DNA from: Duncaniella sp.
GTDB lineage: Bacteria > Bacteroidota > Bacteroidia > Bacteroidales > Muribaculaceae
NCBI RefSeq assembly: GCF_029054785.1
Contig: NZ_JAIDEN010000031.1
Span: forward strand, 1 to 22,482
Length of the DNA: 22,482 nucleotides
Direction: 5' to 3'
Shown piece after piece: positions 15,545-22,408 of the stretch (the stretch's first letter is position 1; each line of letters starts with the position of its first letter). A model generated the notes under the pieces. That model saw only the letters and a list, made by a program, of their open reading frames with translations, was not told the origin of the DNA and ran no database searches. Made by a program: the position numbers and the translations under genes.

Positions 15545-16420
15545 ATGCAATATCTTCGTTTTAAACCATCCGAACGTCTGCTGTTCTTTATCATAACTCT
15601 CGTTGTGTGTGCGCTTATAGGCACCATATTCGTGGGCTTTATTGTGCATAATGGGATCACTACAAAATCCTTGAGGTTAGCGACTGTCATACAGGATTGT
15701 GTGATTTTCATACTTCCGGCAGTTCTTACGGCTGTGATAATCTCTGCTTTGCCGGCACGATTCCTGAGAATAGACTCGGTATTTTCGGCCAGGCAACTGA
15801 TTCTGGCGATTGTTGCAATGCTCGTTTCAATTCCGTTGATGAACTGGATTGTGATGATGAATGACAGCCTTGTGTTGCCGGAATCTCTGAGCGGACTGGA
15901 AGAATGGATGAGATCACATGAGGAGGAGGCCCGCAATTCAGTGAAAATTCTTTTAGGAGGAGATTCAATAGGTTCGCTGGTCATAGATCTGTTGATTGTT
16001 GGCGTTCTTGCCGGTCTTAGCGAAGAAATTCTGTTCAGAGGAGCTTTGCAACAGCTTTTTTACAGTTCAGGCATGAACCGGCACTTGGCGATCTGGCTGA
16101 CAGCTGTTATTTTCAGTGCAATTCACATGCAGTTTTTCGGATTTGTTCCAAGGCTGCTCTTGGGAGCTTATTTCGGCTACCTGCTGTGGTGGAGCAATTC
16201 GTTGTGGCTTCCGGCAATCATACATGCTCTGAACAATTCAATCGTAGTTTACTCGACATGGAAATATAGTTTGGCTTCACAGGGTGGGGGAGACAACCCG
16301 ATAGACCATTGGGGACTTGATTCCCCGATGCTTATTGCCGCGTCTGCCATACTCACGCTGTTTGTTGTGTTGAGATTGAAAAATACTCAGATTAAATCAG
16401 GCTTGCAGTCGGTTAAATAA
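15545..16420 (+). CDS. CPBP-family intramembrane metalloprotease
   Basis: This 291-residue polytopic membrane protein belongs to the CPBP (Abi/CAAX-like) glutamic/metalloprotease family. Catalytic motif 1 is EEILFR (Glu160, Glu161, Arg165). Motif 2 is in SAIHMQFFGF with His194, and motif 3 is HALNNS with His227 and Asn231. Hydrophobic segments lie at about 13-35, 49-70, 84-105, 143-158, 181-200, 203-215, 221-238 and 261-276, giving roughly seven to eight spans. The substrate is unknown; relatives process prenylated or membrane-bound peptides, and some are linked to bacteriocin immunity, which nothing here supports. It is the last gene of the run. Its stop codon lies in a 10-base tandem repeat of GGTTAAATA units (16411-16430). 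Confidence 0.88.
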   Translation: MQYLRFKPSERLLFFIITLVVCALIGTIFVGFIVHNGITTKSLRLATVIQDCVIFILPAVLTAVIISALPARFLRIDSVFSARQLILAIVAMLVSIPLMNWIVMMNDSLVLPESLSGLEEWMRSHEEEARNSVKILLGGDSIGSLVIDLLIVGVLAGLSEEILFRGALQQLFYSSGMNRHLAIWLTAVIFSAIHMQFFGFVPRLLLGAYFGYLLWWSNSLWLPAIIHALNNSIVVYSTWKYSLASQGGGDNPIDHWGLDSPMLIAASAILTLFVVLRLKNTQIKSGLQSVK

Positions 16421-16441
16421 GGTTAAATACAGGCGGCGAAA

Positions 16442-16472
16442 TTGATTTATATCGAAATAAAGATTAATTTTG
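16442..16472 (+). promoter_or_regulatory. Promoter upstream of rlmD
   Basis: TTG at 16442-16444 and TAATTTTG at 16465-16472 are 20 bases apart, a full match to the Bacteroidetes consensus. Transcription would begin near 16479, about 135 bases before the rlmD ATG, leaving a long and structured leader. Confidence 0.68.
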
Positions 16473-16478
16473 ACGATA

Positions 16479-16566
16479 AAATAATTGTAGAATTATCTTA
16501 ACCTAACTTACTGAATACTACACTCGTCGGTAACTGGCTCTCCAAACCATTGCCGACGAAATTTTT
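16479..16566 (+). ncRNA. Candidate small RNA or leader with internal terminator upstream of rlmD
   Basis: This is the predicted transcript between the promoter and the T run. It opens with a small hairpin (ATAATT, GTAG, AATTAT at 16481-16496) and ends with the strong hairpin at 16525-16558 followed by TTTTT. A promoter followed within about 90 bases by an intrinsic terminator is the layout of a small RNA or of an attenuated leader. I recognise no known RNA family. The transcript start and end are inferred. Confidence 0.35.
16525..16566 (+). terminator. Hairpin plus T run in the CPBP-rlmD gap
   Basis: CGTCGGTAA (16525-16533) and TGG (16535-16537) pair with CCA (16547-16549) and TTGCCGACG (16550-16558). 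This gives a 12-pair stem with one bulged C, one G-T wobble and a 9-base loop. AAATTTTTG follows, so it fits an intrinsic terminator. It could end read-through from the CPBP gene, or stop transcripts starting at 16479. Confidence 0.6.
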
Positions 16567-16576
16567 GTAAGTGAAA

Positions 16577-16598
16577 TTAAGAGGTTGTTTAACAACAG
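16577..16598 (+). repeat. Short match to the end of the palindromic repeat
   Basis: TTAAGAGGTTGTTTAA followed, after one differing base, by AACA also occurs at the outer end of the repeat copy beginning at 22409. It lies 17 bases before the rlmD ATG. It may be a solo terminal relic of the element or chance similarity in A/T-rich sequence; the rest of the element is not present. Confidence 0.4.
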
Positions 16599-16614
16599 AT
16601 ACAATCAAATTGAA

Positions 16615-18033
16615 ATGGCAAGAAAGAGAAAAGAACTTCCGCTGTTGAGCGGTGTTGAAATAGTCGATGTTGCAGCAGAAGGAAACTCTATTGCAAGAGT
16701 CGATGAGATGGTCGTGTTTATTCCATTCGGCGCGCCGGGCGATATTGCGGATGTCAAGATAGACCGTAAGAAACGCAGTTATGCCGAAGGTCATATTGAA
16801 AAACTGACACAACCGTCAGCAATAAGAGTCGAGCCGAGATGCGAGCATTTTACGATGTGCGGCGGATGCCGCTGGCAGCATTTGCCTTATGAGTTCCAGC
16901 TGAAATGCAAGCAGAAACAGGTCGAAGATGCCTTGCAGCGGATTGCCAAGATCCCGTTCCCTGAACTGACTCCGATCCTGGGCTCGGAATCAATCTGGGA
17001 GTACCGCAATAAAATGGAATATACATTTTCCAATAAGAAATGGCTGACTTTTGATCAGTTGCGTTCAGGCGAGGAGTTTCCTGAACGACGCGCGGCCGGC
17101 TTTCATATATCAGGCGCTTTTGACAAGGTCCTTGACATCAACAAATGTCACCTTCAGGATGATCTGGGTAATCGGCTGAGACTGTTTATCAAGCGCTTCG
17201 GAATGGATCACGATTATTCATTCTATGATCTGAGAGAACAGCACGGATTGCTGCGCACTCTTATGATCCGAATCTCATCTACCGGAGAGGTAATGGCTGT
17301 GATGGTGTTCGGTGAAGATGACGCGGAGAAGATTGATACCTTGCTTGATGCAGTGGCCAAGGAATTCCCGGAAATCACATCGTTGCTCTATGTTGTCAAT
17401 ACAAAGGTTAACGATACAATTTCGGATCAGACGATACACCTCTATAAAGGCAAAGAGTTCATTGAAGAGGAAATGGAAGGCTTGAGATTCAGAGTCGGAC
17501 CGAAATCATTTTATCAGACCAACTCCCGTCAGGCCTATAAACTTTACAGCGTAGCCCGTGAATTTGCCCGACTGACAGGAGAGGAACTTGTGTATGACCT
17601 TTATACAGGCACCGGGACCATCGCTTGTTTCGTGGCCCGAAATGCCCGCCATGTCATCGGCATCGAATATGTCCCGGAAGCTATTGAGGATGCAAAAGTC
17701 AATGCCGGGATCAACAAACTTGACAATACCGAATTCTATGCCGGAGACATGAAGAATGTGCTCACCTCGGATTTTATCGCGGCTCATGGCAGACCTGATG
17801 TGATGATCGTCGATCCTCCGCGTGCGGGAATGCACGAAGATGTGGTCAAGGTCATATTGGATGCCGCGCCTCGAAGAATAGTCTATGTAAGCTGCAATCC
17901 GGCGACCCAGGCCCGCGACCTGGCATTGCTTCATGTGAAGTATGATATTGATGCCGTGCAGCCGGTCGACATGTTCCCCCACACGCAACATGTGGAAAAC
18001 GTCGTGGCTTTGAGCCTCCGAGATCTCGCATAA
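16615..18033 (+). CDS. rlmD: RlmD-type 23S rRNA (uracil-C5)-methyltransferase
   Basis: Starting at the ATG (16615) gives 472 residues; an in-frame TTG at 16585 falls in the repeat-like leader and is rejected. The domains are an N-terminal TRAM RNA-binding region (about 5-65), a central domain with an iron-sulfur cysteine set (Cys76, Cys82 and Cys85 in CEHFTMCGGC, plus Cys178) and a C-terminal SAM methyltransferase. Motifs there are YDLYTGTGTIACFVA, IVDPPRAGMHEDVV and the catalytic nucleophile Cys427 in VYVSCNPATQARDL. The enzyme forms m5U in RNA. Bacteroidetes often carry paralogues in this family, so the exact uridine (1939 or 747 of 23S rRNA, or another) is not certain. The gene has its own promoter and a 135-base leader. 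Confidence 0.92.
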   Translation: MARKRKELPLLSGVEIVDVAAEGNSIARVDEMVVFIPFGAPGDIADVKIDRKKRSYAEGHIEKLTQPSAIRVEPRCEHFTMCGGCRWQHLPYEFQLKCKQKQVEDALQRIAKIPFPELTPILGSESIWEYRNKMEYTFSNKKWLTFDQLRSGEEFPERRAAGFHISGAFDKVLDINKCHLQDDLGNRLRLFIKRFGMDHDYSFYDLREQHGLLRTLMIRISSTGEVMAVMVFGEDDAEKIDTLLDAVAKEFPEITSLLYVVNTKVNDTISDQTIHLYKGKEFIEEEMEGLRFRVGPKSFYQTNSRQAYKLYSVAREFARLTGEELVYDLYTGTGTIACFVARNARHVIGIEYVPEAIEDAKVNAGINKLDNTEFYAGDMKNVLTSDFIAAHGRPDVMIVDPPRAGMHEDVVKVILDAAPRRIVYVSCNPATQARDLALLHVKYDIDAVQPVDMFPHTQHVENVVALSLRDLA

Positions 18034-18040
18034 AACAAAA

Positions 18041-18070
18041 AGCGCCCGCTGCATCACGCAGTGGAGCGCT
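18041..18070 (-). terminator. Intrinsic terminator with its U tract on the minus strand
   Basis: AGCGC and CCGCTGC (18041-18052) pair with GCAGTGG (18058-18064) and GCGCT (18066-18070), with one bulge and one wobble. Read on the minus strand the stem is followed by TTTTTGTTTTAT, a clear U tract. On the plus strand it is followed by CGAAATTATAAT, so it is a weaker stop for rlmD. It may act in both directions. Confidence 0.65.
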
Positions 18071-18127
18071 CGAAATTATAATCATCAATTCTAATTATCG
18101 GTATTTGTTTTCTCAAACTCATCTTTC

Positions 18128-18166
18128 AACATCCTTTATGGGTTATAGCCATAAAGGATGTTTTAG
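18128..18166 (+). terminator. Perfect 14-pair hairpin with TTTT tail, probable rlmD terminator
   Basis: AACATCCTTTATGG (18128-18141) is perfectly complementary to CCATAAAGGATGTT (18149-18162) around a 7-base loop. TTTTAG follows, overlapping the stem end. It is 94 bases after the rlmD stop. On the minus strand the same stem is followed by GAAAGATGAG, so it fits best as a plus-strand terminator. Confidence 0.65.
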
Positions 18167-18351
18167 TAGGTGATAACTACTGATTGATTAGGGATAAATA
18201 GCGGTAATTTAAAATTCAGAAAAGGATAAGAGATGTTTATCTTTGATTGGATTAAGAATAAAATACTTTTGTGGCAAGAATCACATAAAAGGGGTTTTAT
18301 CAAACAGGTATATAGAGAACTTTATGATGTATTTCTTTTATTGACTTGGTG

Positions 18352-18382
18352 CAAAATTAATTCGGAAGACAGATATTTGCAA
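18352..18382 (-). promoter_or_regulatory. Minus-strand promoter in the rlmD-wzx gap
   Basis: On the minus strand TTG (18382-18380) is followed after 20 bases by TAATTTTG (18359-18352), a full match to the Bacteroidetes consensus. Transcription would begin near 18346 and run toward rlmD, where no minus-strand gene exists. Confidence 0.55.
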
Positions 18383-18489
18383 GAGACTTAACAAAATAGA
18401 ATATGAATTAACCAACCTGACTGCCAACATGTCTGAAAGAGCAATTTATTTGCTAAAATAGTGTTAATGGATTTTCTGTGGCAGTGCTC

Positions 18490-18520
18490 TTGCATAATCA
18501 ACCTTATTTTTTTAATTTTG
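18490..18520 (+). promoter_or_regulatory. Promoter of the polysaccharide operon
   Basis: TTG at 18490-18492 and TAATTTTG at 18513-18520 are 20 bases apart. The predicted start near 18527 gives a leader of about 47 bases to the flippase ATG at 18574. An in-frame TTG at 18538 is a less likely start. Confidence 0.7.
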
Positions 18521-18573
18521 TCGTGGTTGATATGTAATTGTATCATTTTGTTTTCTATCATCTGCCAAAATCA

Positions 18574-20022
18574 ATGTCTTCAGTAAAGACAAATATAATC
18601 CTTAATGGCCTGAATACTATTACCGGAATCGTTTTTCCCGTCATTACTTTCCCTTATGCGGCAAGAATCCTTTTGCCTGAAGGAATCGGGACGGTCAACT
18701 TTCTGAATTCAATAGTCTGCTATATAATCCTGGTGTCGACTCTCGGTATTCCGATGTATGCCGTAAAAGAGATTGCGAAGTGCCGTGACAACAAGGCTGC
18801 GCGAGATCAGTTTACGGTTGAAATTTTGATGCTTAGCGGATTGTTATGCCTGTGTGCATATGTTCTTGTTTGGGCTTTGGCGAAATTTGTCCCGCAGATA
18901 CATCAGGCTCAGACATTGTTTTATATACTTAGCTTGTCCATCCTGTTTTCATCGATTGGTGTCGAATGGTTCTACCAAGGAATTGAAGATTTCAAATTCA
19001 TAACCATCCGGGCTCTGATTATAAGAACATTGGCTGCGGCCTCTCTATTCGTCTTCGTGCGTTCATCGTCAGATCTGATAGCCTATGGCTGCATAGTTGT
19101 CGGATCGACTGTCGGCAATTACCTGGCCAATTTTGTGCATCTGAGAAAGTATATCTCCCTGAAAAATATGAATTTCAGAGGATTGCGCATTTTGCGTCAC
19201 TTGAAGCCGGCTTTGAATGTATTTGTCCTAAATCTGATCATCAGCCTTTATATTCAGCTCAATTCAATCATGCTTGGATTTATCAGTGGAGATGAAGCTG
19301 TCGGTTTTTTTACCGCAGGTAATAAAATATCCACTATCGGGCTGACCCTGATTACATCTTTGGGAACCGTATTGCTTCCACGATGTTCCCACTTGATAAA
19401 ATCAGGTGACATGGACGGATTCTCTTCGGTGATAAAAAAATCGCTCAGCCTGACAATTTCAATCGCATTGCCGATGACCGTCGGACTTATGGTTCTGGCT
19501 ACCCCTGTAACAATGATATTCTGCGGACAGGAATTTCGGGATTCCATCTCGGTGCTCTATATCACCGCTCCTGTAATAGTGTTCATCAGTCTTACAAATC
19601 TGATGGGCATACAGATTCTCTATCCGATGGATAAGGTCAGATTAGTAATTTTGAGCGTGAGTGGGGGAGCGGTTATGAATCTGCTGCTTAACTTCCTGCT
19701 GATTCCGTCGCTGGGTGCTGTCGGAGCGGCAGTTTCCACATTTATCGCTGAACTGACCGTATTGTTTCTTCAGATTGTTTTGGGAAGAAAATATTATCCA
19801 TTCAGAATATCCGCTCTAATAAACCACAAGGTTATAATAGCAACCGGAGTAATGGGACTTGCCGTTTATGTAAGCCGGATGTTGACTTCGGCATATCTGA
19901 CACAGTTGATTGTCGGTTTGTCTGTCGGACTCTGTGTCTATTCCGCAACGCTGTGGATGCTCAGGGATACGGTGATTATCGAAATAGTAGATTTAGTCAA
20001 AACAAAAATAAAATCTCTCTGA
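18574..20022 (+). CDS. Wzx-type polysaccharide flippase (MOP superfamily)
   Basis: The ATG at 18574 gives 482 residues beginning MSSVKTNIILNGLNTITGIV, which is where family members normally start. The longer reading from TTG at 18538 adds 12 unsupported residues. The protein is hydrophobic throughout, with about 12-14 membrane spans. The N-terminal block VFPVITFPYAARILLPEGIG is typical of O-antigen/capsule lipid-linked repeat-unit flippases, as is the later GFFTAGNKISTIGLTLI. It would move undecaprenyl-linked oligosaccharides across the inner membrane. It is followed after 3 bases by the UDP-galactopyranose mutase gene and then a glycosyltransferase, so the exported unit probably contains galactofuranose. 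No Wzy polymerase or initiating transferase is in the window. Confidence 0.9.
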   Translation: MSSVKTNIILNGLNTITGIVFPVITFPYAARILLPEGIGTVNFLNSIVCYIILVSTLGIPMYAVKEIAKCRDNKAARDQFTVEILMLSGLLCLCAYVLVWALAKFVPQIHQAQTLFYILSLSILFSSIGVEWFYQGIEDFKFITIRALIIRTLAAASLFVFVRSSSDLIAYGCIVVGSTVGNYLANFVHLRKYISLKNMNFRGLRILRHLKPALNVFVLNLIISLYIQLNSIMLGFISGDEAVGFFTAGNKISTIGLTLITSLGTVLLPRCSHLIKSGDMDGFSSVIKKSLSLTISIALPMTVGLMVLATPVTMIFCGQEFRDSISVLYITAPVIVFISLTNLMGIQILYPMDKVRLVILSVSGGAVMNLLLNFLLIPSLGAVGAAVSTFIAELTVLFLQIVLGRKYYPFRISALINHKVIIATGVMGLAVYVSRMLTSAYLTQLIVGLSVGLCVYSATLWMLRDTVIIEIVDLVKTKIKSL

Positions 20023-20025
20023 TAT

Positions 20026-21159
20026 ATGTATGATTATCTAATAGTAGGAGCCGGACTTTATGGCGCAACTTTCGCATTTCTTGCCAATAGGGCAGGGAAG
20101 CGCTGTCTTGTCATAGACAAACGCCCTTATTCAGGAGGGAATATATATTGTGAAGAAATTGAAGGCATCAATGTGCATAAATATGGTGCCCATATTTTTC
20201 ATACATCTGACAGAGAGGTCTGGGATTTTGTCAACGCAATTGTTCAGTTCAACAGATACACCAATAGCCCGGTAGCCTTGGCGCCTGACGGTCAGCTCTA
20301 TAATCTGCCGTTCAATATGAACACGTTCTATCGGATGTGGGGTGTAAGGACTCCGGCAGAGGCTCAGGCACGACTGGAAGAGCAGCGGGAAGAAACAGTA
20401 CGATATATGGAATCAGAAGGCATCTCCGAACCTCGGAATCTGGAAGAACAGGCATTGCTGCTGATCGGCCGTGACATTTATGAGCAGCTGATAAAGGGCT
20501 ATACGGAGAAACAGTGGGGACGCAGTTGCACTGAACTGCCCCCTTTCATTATCCGTCGGCTTCCGGTCAGAATGACATTTGACAACAACTATTTCAATGA
20601 TACATATCAGGGAATTCCGATCGGAGGCTACAACCGCCTGATCAACGGCCTTCTTGCGGGAATCGAAGTCGTCCACAACACGGACTTTTTCTCGAATCGC
20701 CATCACTGGGAATCTATCGCAAAAAAAATAGTTTTTACCGGCAAGATCGACGAGTATTTCGGCTATCGTTACGGGAAACTCGAATATCGTACAGTCCGTT
20801 TTGAAACCGAGGTGATTGACACGGCTAATTATCAGGGGAATGCGGTCATTAACTATACGGCTTCCGATGTACCTTATACCCGCATCATCGAGCATAAGCA
20901 TTTCGAAATTTTCGGCAATGCAGTCTATGATAATCCCAAAACCGTCATATCTCGCGAATATTCTACCGAGTGGGAAGAAGGTATGGAGCCCTTTTATCCC
21001 GTGAATGATACTCATAATCAGACAATTTATGAGAAATATCGCATGCTTGCCGCTGCCGAACCAAACGTAATATTCGGCGGACGTCTTGCTGAATACAAAT
21101 ACTATGACATGGCACCTATTGTTAGAAATGCCTTAAATACTTTTGCCAATGAACTCTAA
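20026..21159 (+). CDS. glf: UDP-galactopyranose mutase
   Basis: This 377-residue flavoenzyme interconverts UDP-galactopyranose and UDP-galactofuranose, the donor for Galf residues in surface glycans. The N-terminal FAD motif is IVGAGLYGATFA, followed by VIDKRPYSGGNIY and the family signature HKYGAHIFHTSDREVWDF. The substrate-binding region includes YTEKQWGRSCTELP, RRLPVRMTFDNNYFND and the C-terminal FGGRLAEYKYYDMAP. Length is normal and all blocks are intact. It is co-transcribed with the flippase (3-base gap) and overlaps the next gene by 11 bases, indicating coupled translation. Confidence 0.96.
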   Translation: MYDYLIVGAGLYGATFAFLANRAGKRCLVIDKRPYSGGNIYCEEIEGINVHKYGAHIFHTSDREVWDFVNAIVQFNRYTNSPVALAPDGQLYNLPFNMNTFYRMWGVRTPAEAQARLEEQREETVRYMESEGISEPRNLEEQALLLIGRDIYEQLIKGYTEKQWGRSCTELPPFIIRRLPVRMTFDNNYFNDTYQGIPIGGYNRLINGLLAGIEVVHNTDFFSNRHHWESIAKKIVFTGKIDEYFGYRYGKLEYRTVRFETEVIDTANYQGNAVINYTASDVPYTRIIEHKHFEIFGNAVYDNPKTVISREYSTEWEEGMEPFYPVNDTHNQTIYEKYRMLAAAEPNVIFGGRLAEYKYYDMAPIVRNALNTFANEL

Positions 21160-21994
21160 TTCTCAGGACATCACAATGTTGGTGTGTTGTCATAAAAAAG
21201 ACTACTTCCGTTCCGGTGATGGATTCATGCCAATACATGTCGGAAAGGCTCGCTCTTCGGAGGATCTTGGAATTGTCGGAGATGACACAGGTGACAATAT
21301 CTCAATTAAGAATCCGAATTTTTGTGAACTGACTGCTCATTATTGGTATTGGAAGAATGCCGCCAAAAAGACAAAATACATCGGGCTATCGCATTATCGC
21401 CGCTATTTTGATCTCAGTCTCAAACTTCCTTATGGCCAGAGTTATTCAGATCTTACAGTTGAACAGGCGCTCGCAAATCCGCCTCAATTACCCGCTAATA
21501 TCGATGATATTTTTAAGAGTTATGATATCGTGTTGGCGAAACGTAAGATATATCCGTTTTCTCTGAAAACAGACTATCTGATTTGCCATATAATGGAAGA
21601 TTACAATACCTTGAGGGATGTAGTTTCGGACCGTTCGTCTGAAATGCTTGAGTCTTTTGATGAAGTCATGGAGCATAACAATAAGCTTGCTCATTACAAC
21701 ATGTTTATTACATCGCAGGAAATCTTTGAGGATTATACAACCTGGATGTTTGACATCTTGTTTGAAGTTGAGAAAAGAGTCAAGATTTCCCCATATCCAT
21801 ATCAGGCCCGCATATTCGGATATATGTCGGAACGGCTGTTGAATGTCTATTGTCATTACAAGAAACTGCGGATAAAATATGCCCCGATCGTAATGGTTAA
21901 TGATAATCCACAGAAGCAGCCATCACCGTTGGCTACATTAAGAAATCAGATTGTCTATATGCTTCAGGATGTAAAACATCTCTGTGGGAAATAA
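21149..21994 (+). CDS. DUF4422-family glycosyltransferase
   Basis: The ATG at 21149 overlaps the end of glf by 11 bases and gives 281 residues; an in-frame TTG at 21143 is less likely. The protein matches the DUF4422 family common in capsule and O-antigen clusters: ITMLVCCHKKDYF at the start, PIHVGKA (about 28-34), NPNFCELTAHYWYWKN (55-70) and YIGLSHYRRYFDL (77-89). Members are regarded as glycosyltransferases. Given the adjacent glf, transfer of a galactofuranosyl residue is possible but not shown. There is no signal peptide, so it acts on the cytoplasmic face before flipping. It is the last gene of the operon, 30 bases before a strong terminator. Confidence 0.88.
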   Translation: MNSNSQDITMLVCCHKKDYFRSGDGFMPIHVGKARSSEDLGIVGDDTGDNISIKNPNFCELTAHYWYWKNAAKKTKYIGLSHYRRYFDLSLKLPYGQSYSDLTVEQALANPPQLPANIDDIFKSYDIVLAKRKIYPFSLKTDYLICHIMEDYNTLRDVVSDRSSEMLESFDEVMEHNNKLAHYNMFITSQEIFEDYTTWMFDILFEVEKRVKISPYPYQARIFGYMSERLLNVYCHYKKLRIKYAPIVMVNDNPQKQPSPLATLRNQIVYMLQDVKHLCGK

Positions 21995-22024
21995 CACAGC
22001 CACAAACATTCCCGCATCAAAAAA

Positions 22025-22072
22025 ATTCTCCTTGTCGCATTTCATTCAAATGTGGCAAGGAGAATCTGTTTT
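22025..22072 (+). terminator. Strong intrinsic terminator of the polysaccharide operon
   Basis: An 18-pair stem (22025-22042 with 22048-22065) has two G-T wobbles and a 5-base CATTC loop, and CTGTTTTC follows. It begins 30 bases after the glycosyltransferase stop and is the strongest terminator in the window. Confidence 0.82.
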
Positions 22073-22360
22073 CTATCGTAAATAAACCTAACAGAAAATC
22101 AGGGGGAATGGAATAATGAATGCGTGCTGGTAATGAAATGTGACCAATATGAATAGCGACCGAAAAAGATAATACTTTTGCTCATAATCACTATTATGAT
22201 AAATAGTGTCACGGGAAATATAAATTCTCAATTTGGGGCTTGTCCCCTTCTTTGATTCTGCTCCTCCGATTATTCTCAATGTCCGATATCAGATCTGAGA
22301 ATATGCTGTTCATTTTCCAGATTAAGCATATGCAGTGTGATGCCATACAGATAAACGAAA

Positions 22361-22398
22361 CCCAGTAACAGGATTTTGTCTTCAATACTGTTACTGGG
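22361..22398. repeat. Inverted repeat next to the palindromic element
   Basis: CCCAGTAACAG (22361-22371) is perfectly complementary to CTGTTACTGGG (22388-22398). It lies 10 bases before the dispersed repeat. Plus-strand readout is followed by CTTAGTTTTAAG and minus-strand readout by TTTCGTTTA, so it could be a weak terminator in either direction. Confidence 0.5.
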
Positions 22399-22408
22399 CT
22401 TAGTTTTA

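Larger units (their letters stand above)
18041..18346 (-). ncRNA. Candidate minus-strand small transcript between rlmD and the polysaccharide genes
   Basis: A full-consensus minus-strand promoter (18352-18382) points into this region. The transcript would end at the minus-strand terminator 18041-18070, giving about 300 bases with a further 14-pair hairpin at 18128-18162. The longest sensible reading frame in it is 22 codons (MSLRKQIPIIRIDDYNF...), ending inside the terminator, which is not convincing as a gene. It could be a small RNA or the leader of something lost. I recognise no family. Confidence 0.35.
18034..18573. other. 540-base intergenic region with two hairpins and opposed promoters
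   Basis: It contains the hairpin at 18041-18070, the hairpin at 18128-18166, a minus-strand promoter at 18352-18382 and a plus-strand promoter at 18490-18520. The remainder is A/T-rich. A 52-codon reading frame (18233-18391, start MFIFDWIKNK) exists but has no promoter and no recognisable similarity, so it is not called a gene. Confidence 0.7.

Noticed and set aside
15545..16420. CPBP protease as part of a phage-defence (abortive infection) or bacteriocin immunity system
   Set aside because: No toxin, bacteriocin precursor or defence gene is adjacent; the neighbours are housekeeping genes.
16585..16614. TTG-initiated N-terminal extension of rlmD
   Set aside because: The extension falls in repeat-like leader sequence, and the ATG at 16615 gives the normal family start (MARKRKELPL).
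17506..18057. 183-codon minus-strand frame opposite rlmD
   Set aside because: It is antisense to the catalytic half of rlmD and its start region has no promoter; treated as a shadow.
18233..18391. 52-codon reading frame beginning MFIFDWIKNK
   Set aside because: It has an AGGA-like sequence upstream but no promoter match and no recognisable family, and the opposite strand carries a better-supported transcript signal.
20413..21015. 200-codon minus-strand frame opposite glf
   Set aside because: It is fully inside the intact glf gene, in antisense, with no recognisable protein features.
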